A stretch of 6,180 nucleotides of DNA. Source: Actinomycetes bacterium. GTDB lineage: Bacteria; Actinomycetota; Actinomycetes; Propionibacteriales; Propionibacteriaceae. Made by a program: the position numbers and the translations under genes. The notes beneath the pieces were generated by a model. It saw nothing but the letters and a program-made list of their open reading frames with translations. It did not search any database and was not told where the DNA came from. The DNA is taken from the NCBI GenBank assembly GCA_023387135.1, contig JAEWIK010000004.1, forward strand, positions 1 through 6,180, read 5' to 3'. Of this stretch, positions 6,121 to 6,180 are shown piece by piece (the first letter of the stretch is position 1; each line of letters starts with the position of its first letter).

Positions 6121-6180
6121 CTCGTTGGGGTTTGACGCTTTTGGTGTTGTTGGGGGCCGGTTGGTGCGTAGGTGGTGGTG
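6121..6180. other. G/T-skewed stretch at the right edge
   Basis: Of these 60 bases 51 are G or T, with 7 C and 2 A. This differs sharply from the balanced G/C of the rest. It includes the runs TTTTGGTGTTGTTGGGGG and GGTGGTGGTG. No coding motif or known element end is recognised, and it runs off the window. Confidence 0.5.

Larger units (their letters stand above)
5741..6180. other. Gene-free region with repeats
   Basis: I find no convincing gene, tRNA or CRISPR array here. The readable frames on both strands are rich in Arg, Ser, Gly and Pro, lack recognisable motifs, and start without good binding sites. The left part is the upstream region of the acyl-CoA synthetase gene, including a relatively AT-rich patch at about 5796-5820. 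From about 5840 to 6111 it is repetitive: short words such as TTCGTGAC (5849-5856, 5950-5957) and CGAGTCAC (5908-5915, 6069-6076) recur, the latter also inverted within 5951-5959. The last 60 bases are strongly G/T-rich. Confidence 0.65.

Noticed and set aside
5812..6135. Possible 107-codon plus-strand gene in the right-hand region
   Set aside because: The composition is Arg/Pro-rich with no motif, no binding site is seen in front, and the frame runs through inverted repeats and hairpins.

Overview
The window is high-GC DNA (roughly 70% by eye) with strong G/C at third codon positions. Together with the gene order and protein types this points to an actinobacterium (Actinomycetota). A member of the Propionibacteriales or a relative is a guess from the style of the proteins and of the intergenic repeats; genus cannot be told from the sequence alone.

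Positions 1-3954 (+ strand) are a tight block: the 3' end of a DUF6350 multi-pass membrane protein gene, then purN, purH, folD and a small DUF3017 membrane protein gene. The gaps are 4, 28 and 45 bp, and folD and the DUF3017 gene overlap by 4 bp, so this reads as one operon whose promoter lies left of the window. The three enzymes form a metabolic unit. FolD makes 10-formyl-tetrahydrofolate from the 5,10-methylene form. PurN and PurH each consume it, for the two formyl transfers of purine synthesis, and PurH then closes the ring to IMP. The two flanking membrane proteins have no known function. An 11-bp hairpin sits between purH and the folD ribosome binding site.

Positions 3969-5690 (- strand) hold a convergent gene for an acyl-CoA synthetase of the AMP-forming, medium-chain (ACSM-like) type. 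The two converging genes end in one 13-bp perfect palindrome (3945-3978) that contains both stop codons, a likely two-way terminator.

Positions 5691-6180 carry no convincing gene. Next to the synthetase start is a 15-bp tandem of a dyad motif built on TACG/CGTA, a likely operator. Further right are REP-like inverted and direct repeats, three short hairpins, and a strongly G/T-skewed stretch that runs off the window. Nothing here looks like a wholly new system. The most interesting items are the operator tandem, the shared stop-codon palindrome, the purH-folD hairpin and the repeat-rich right end.
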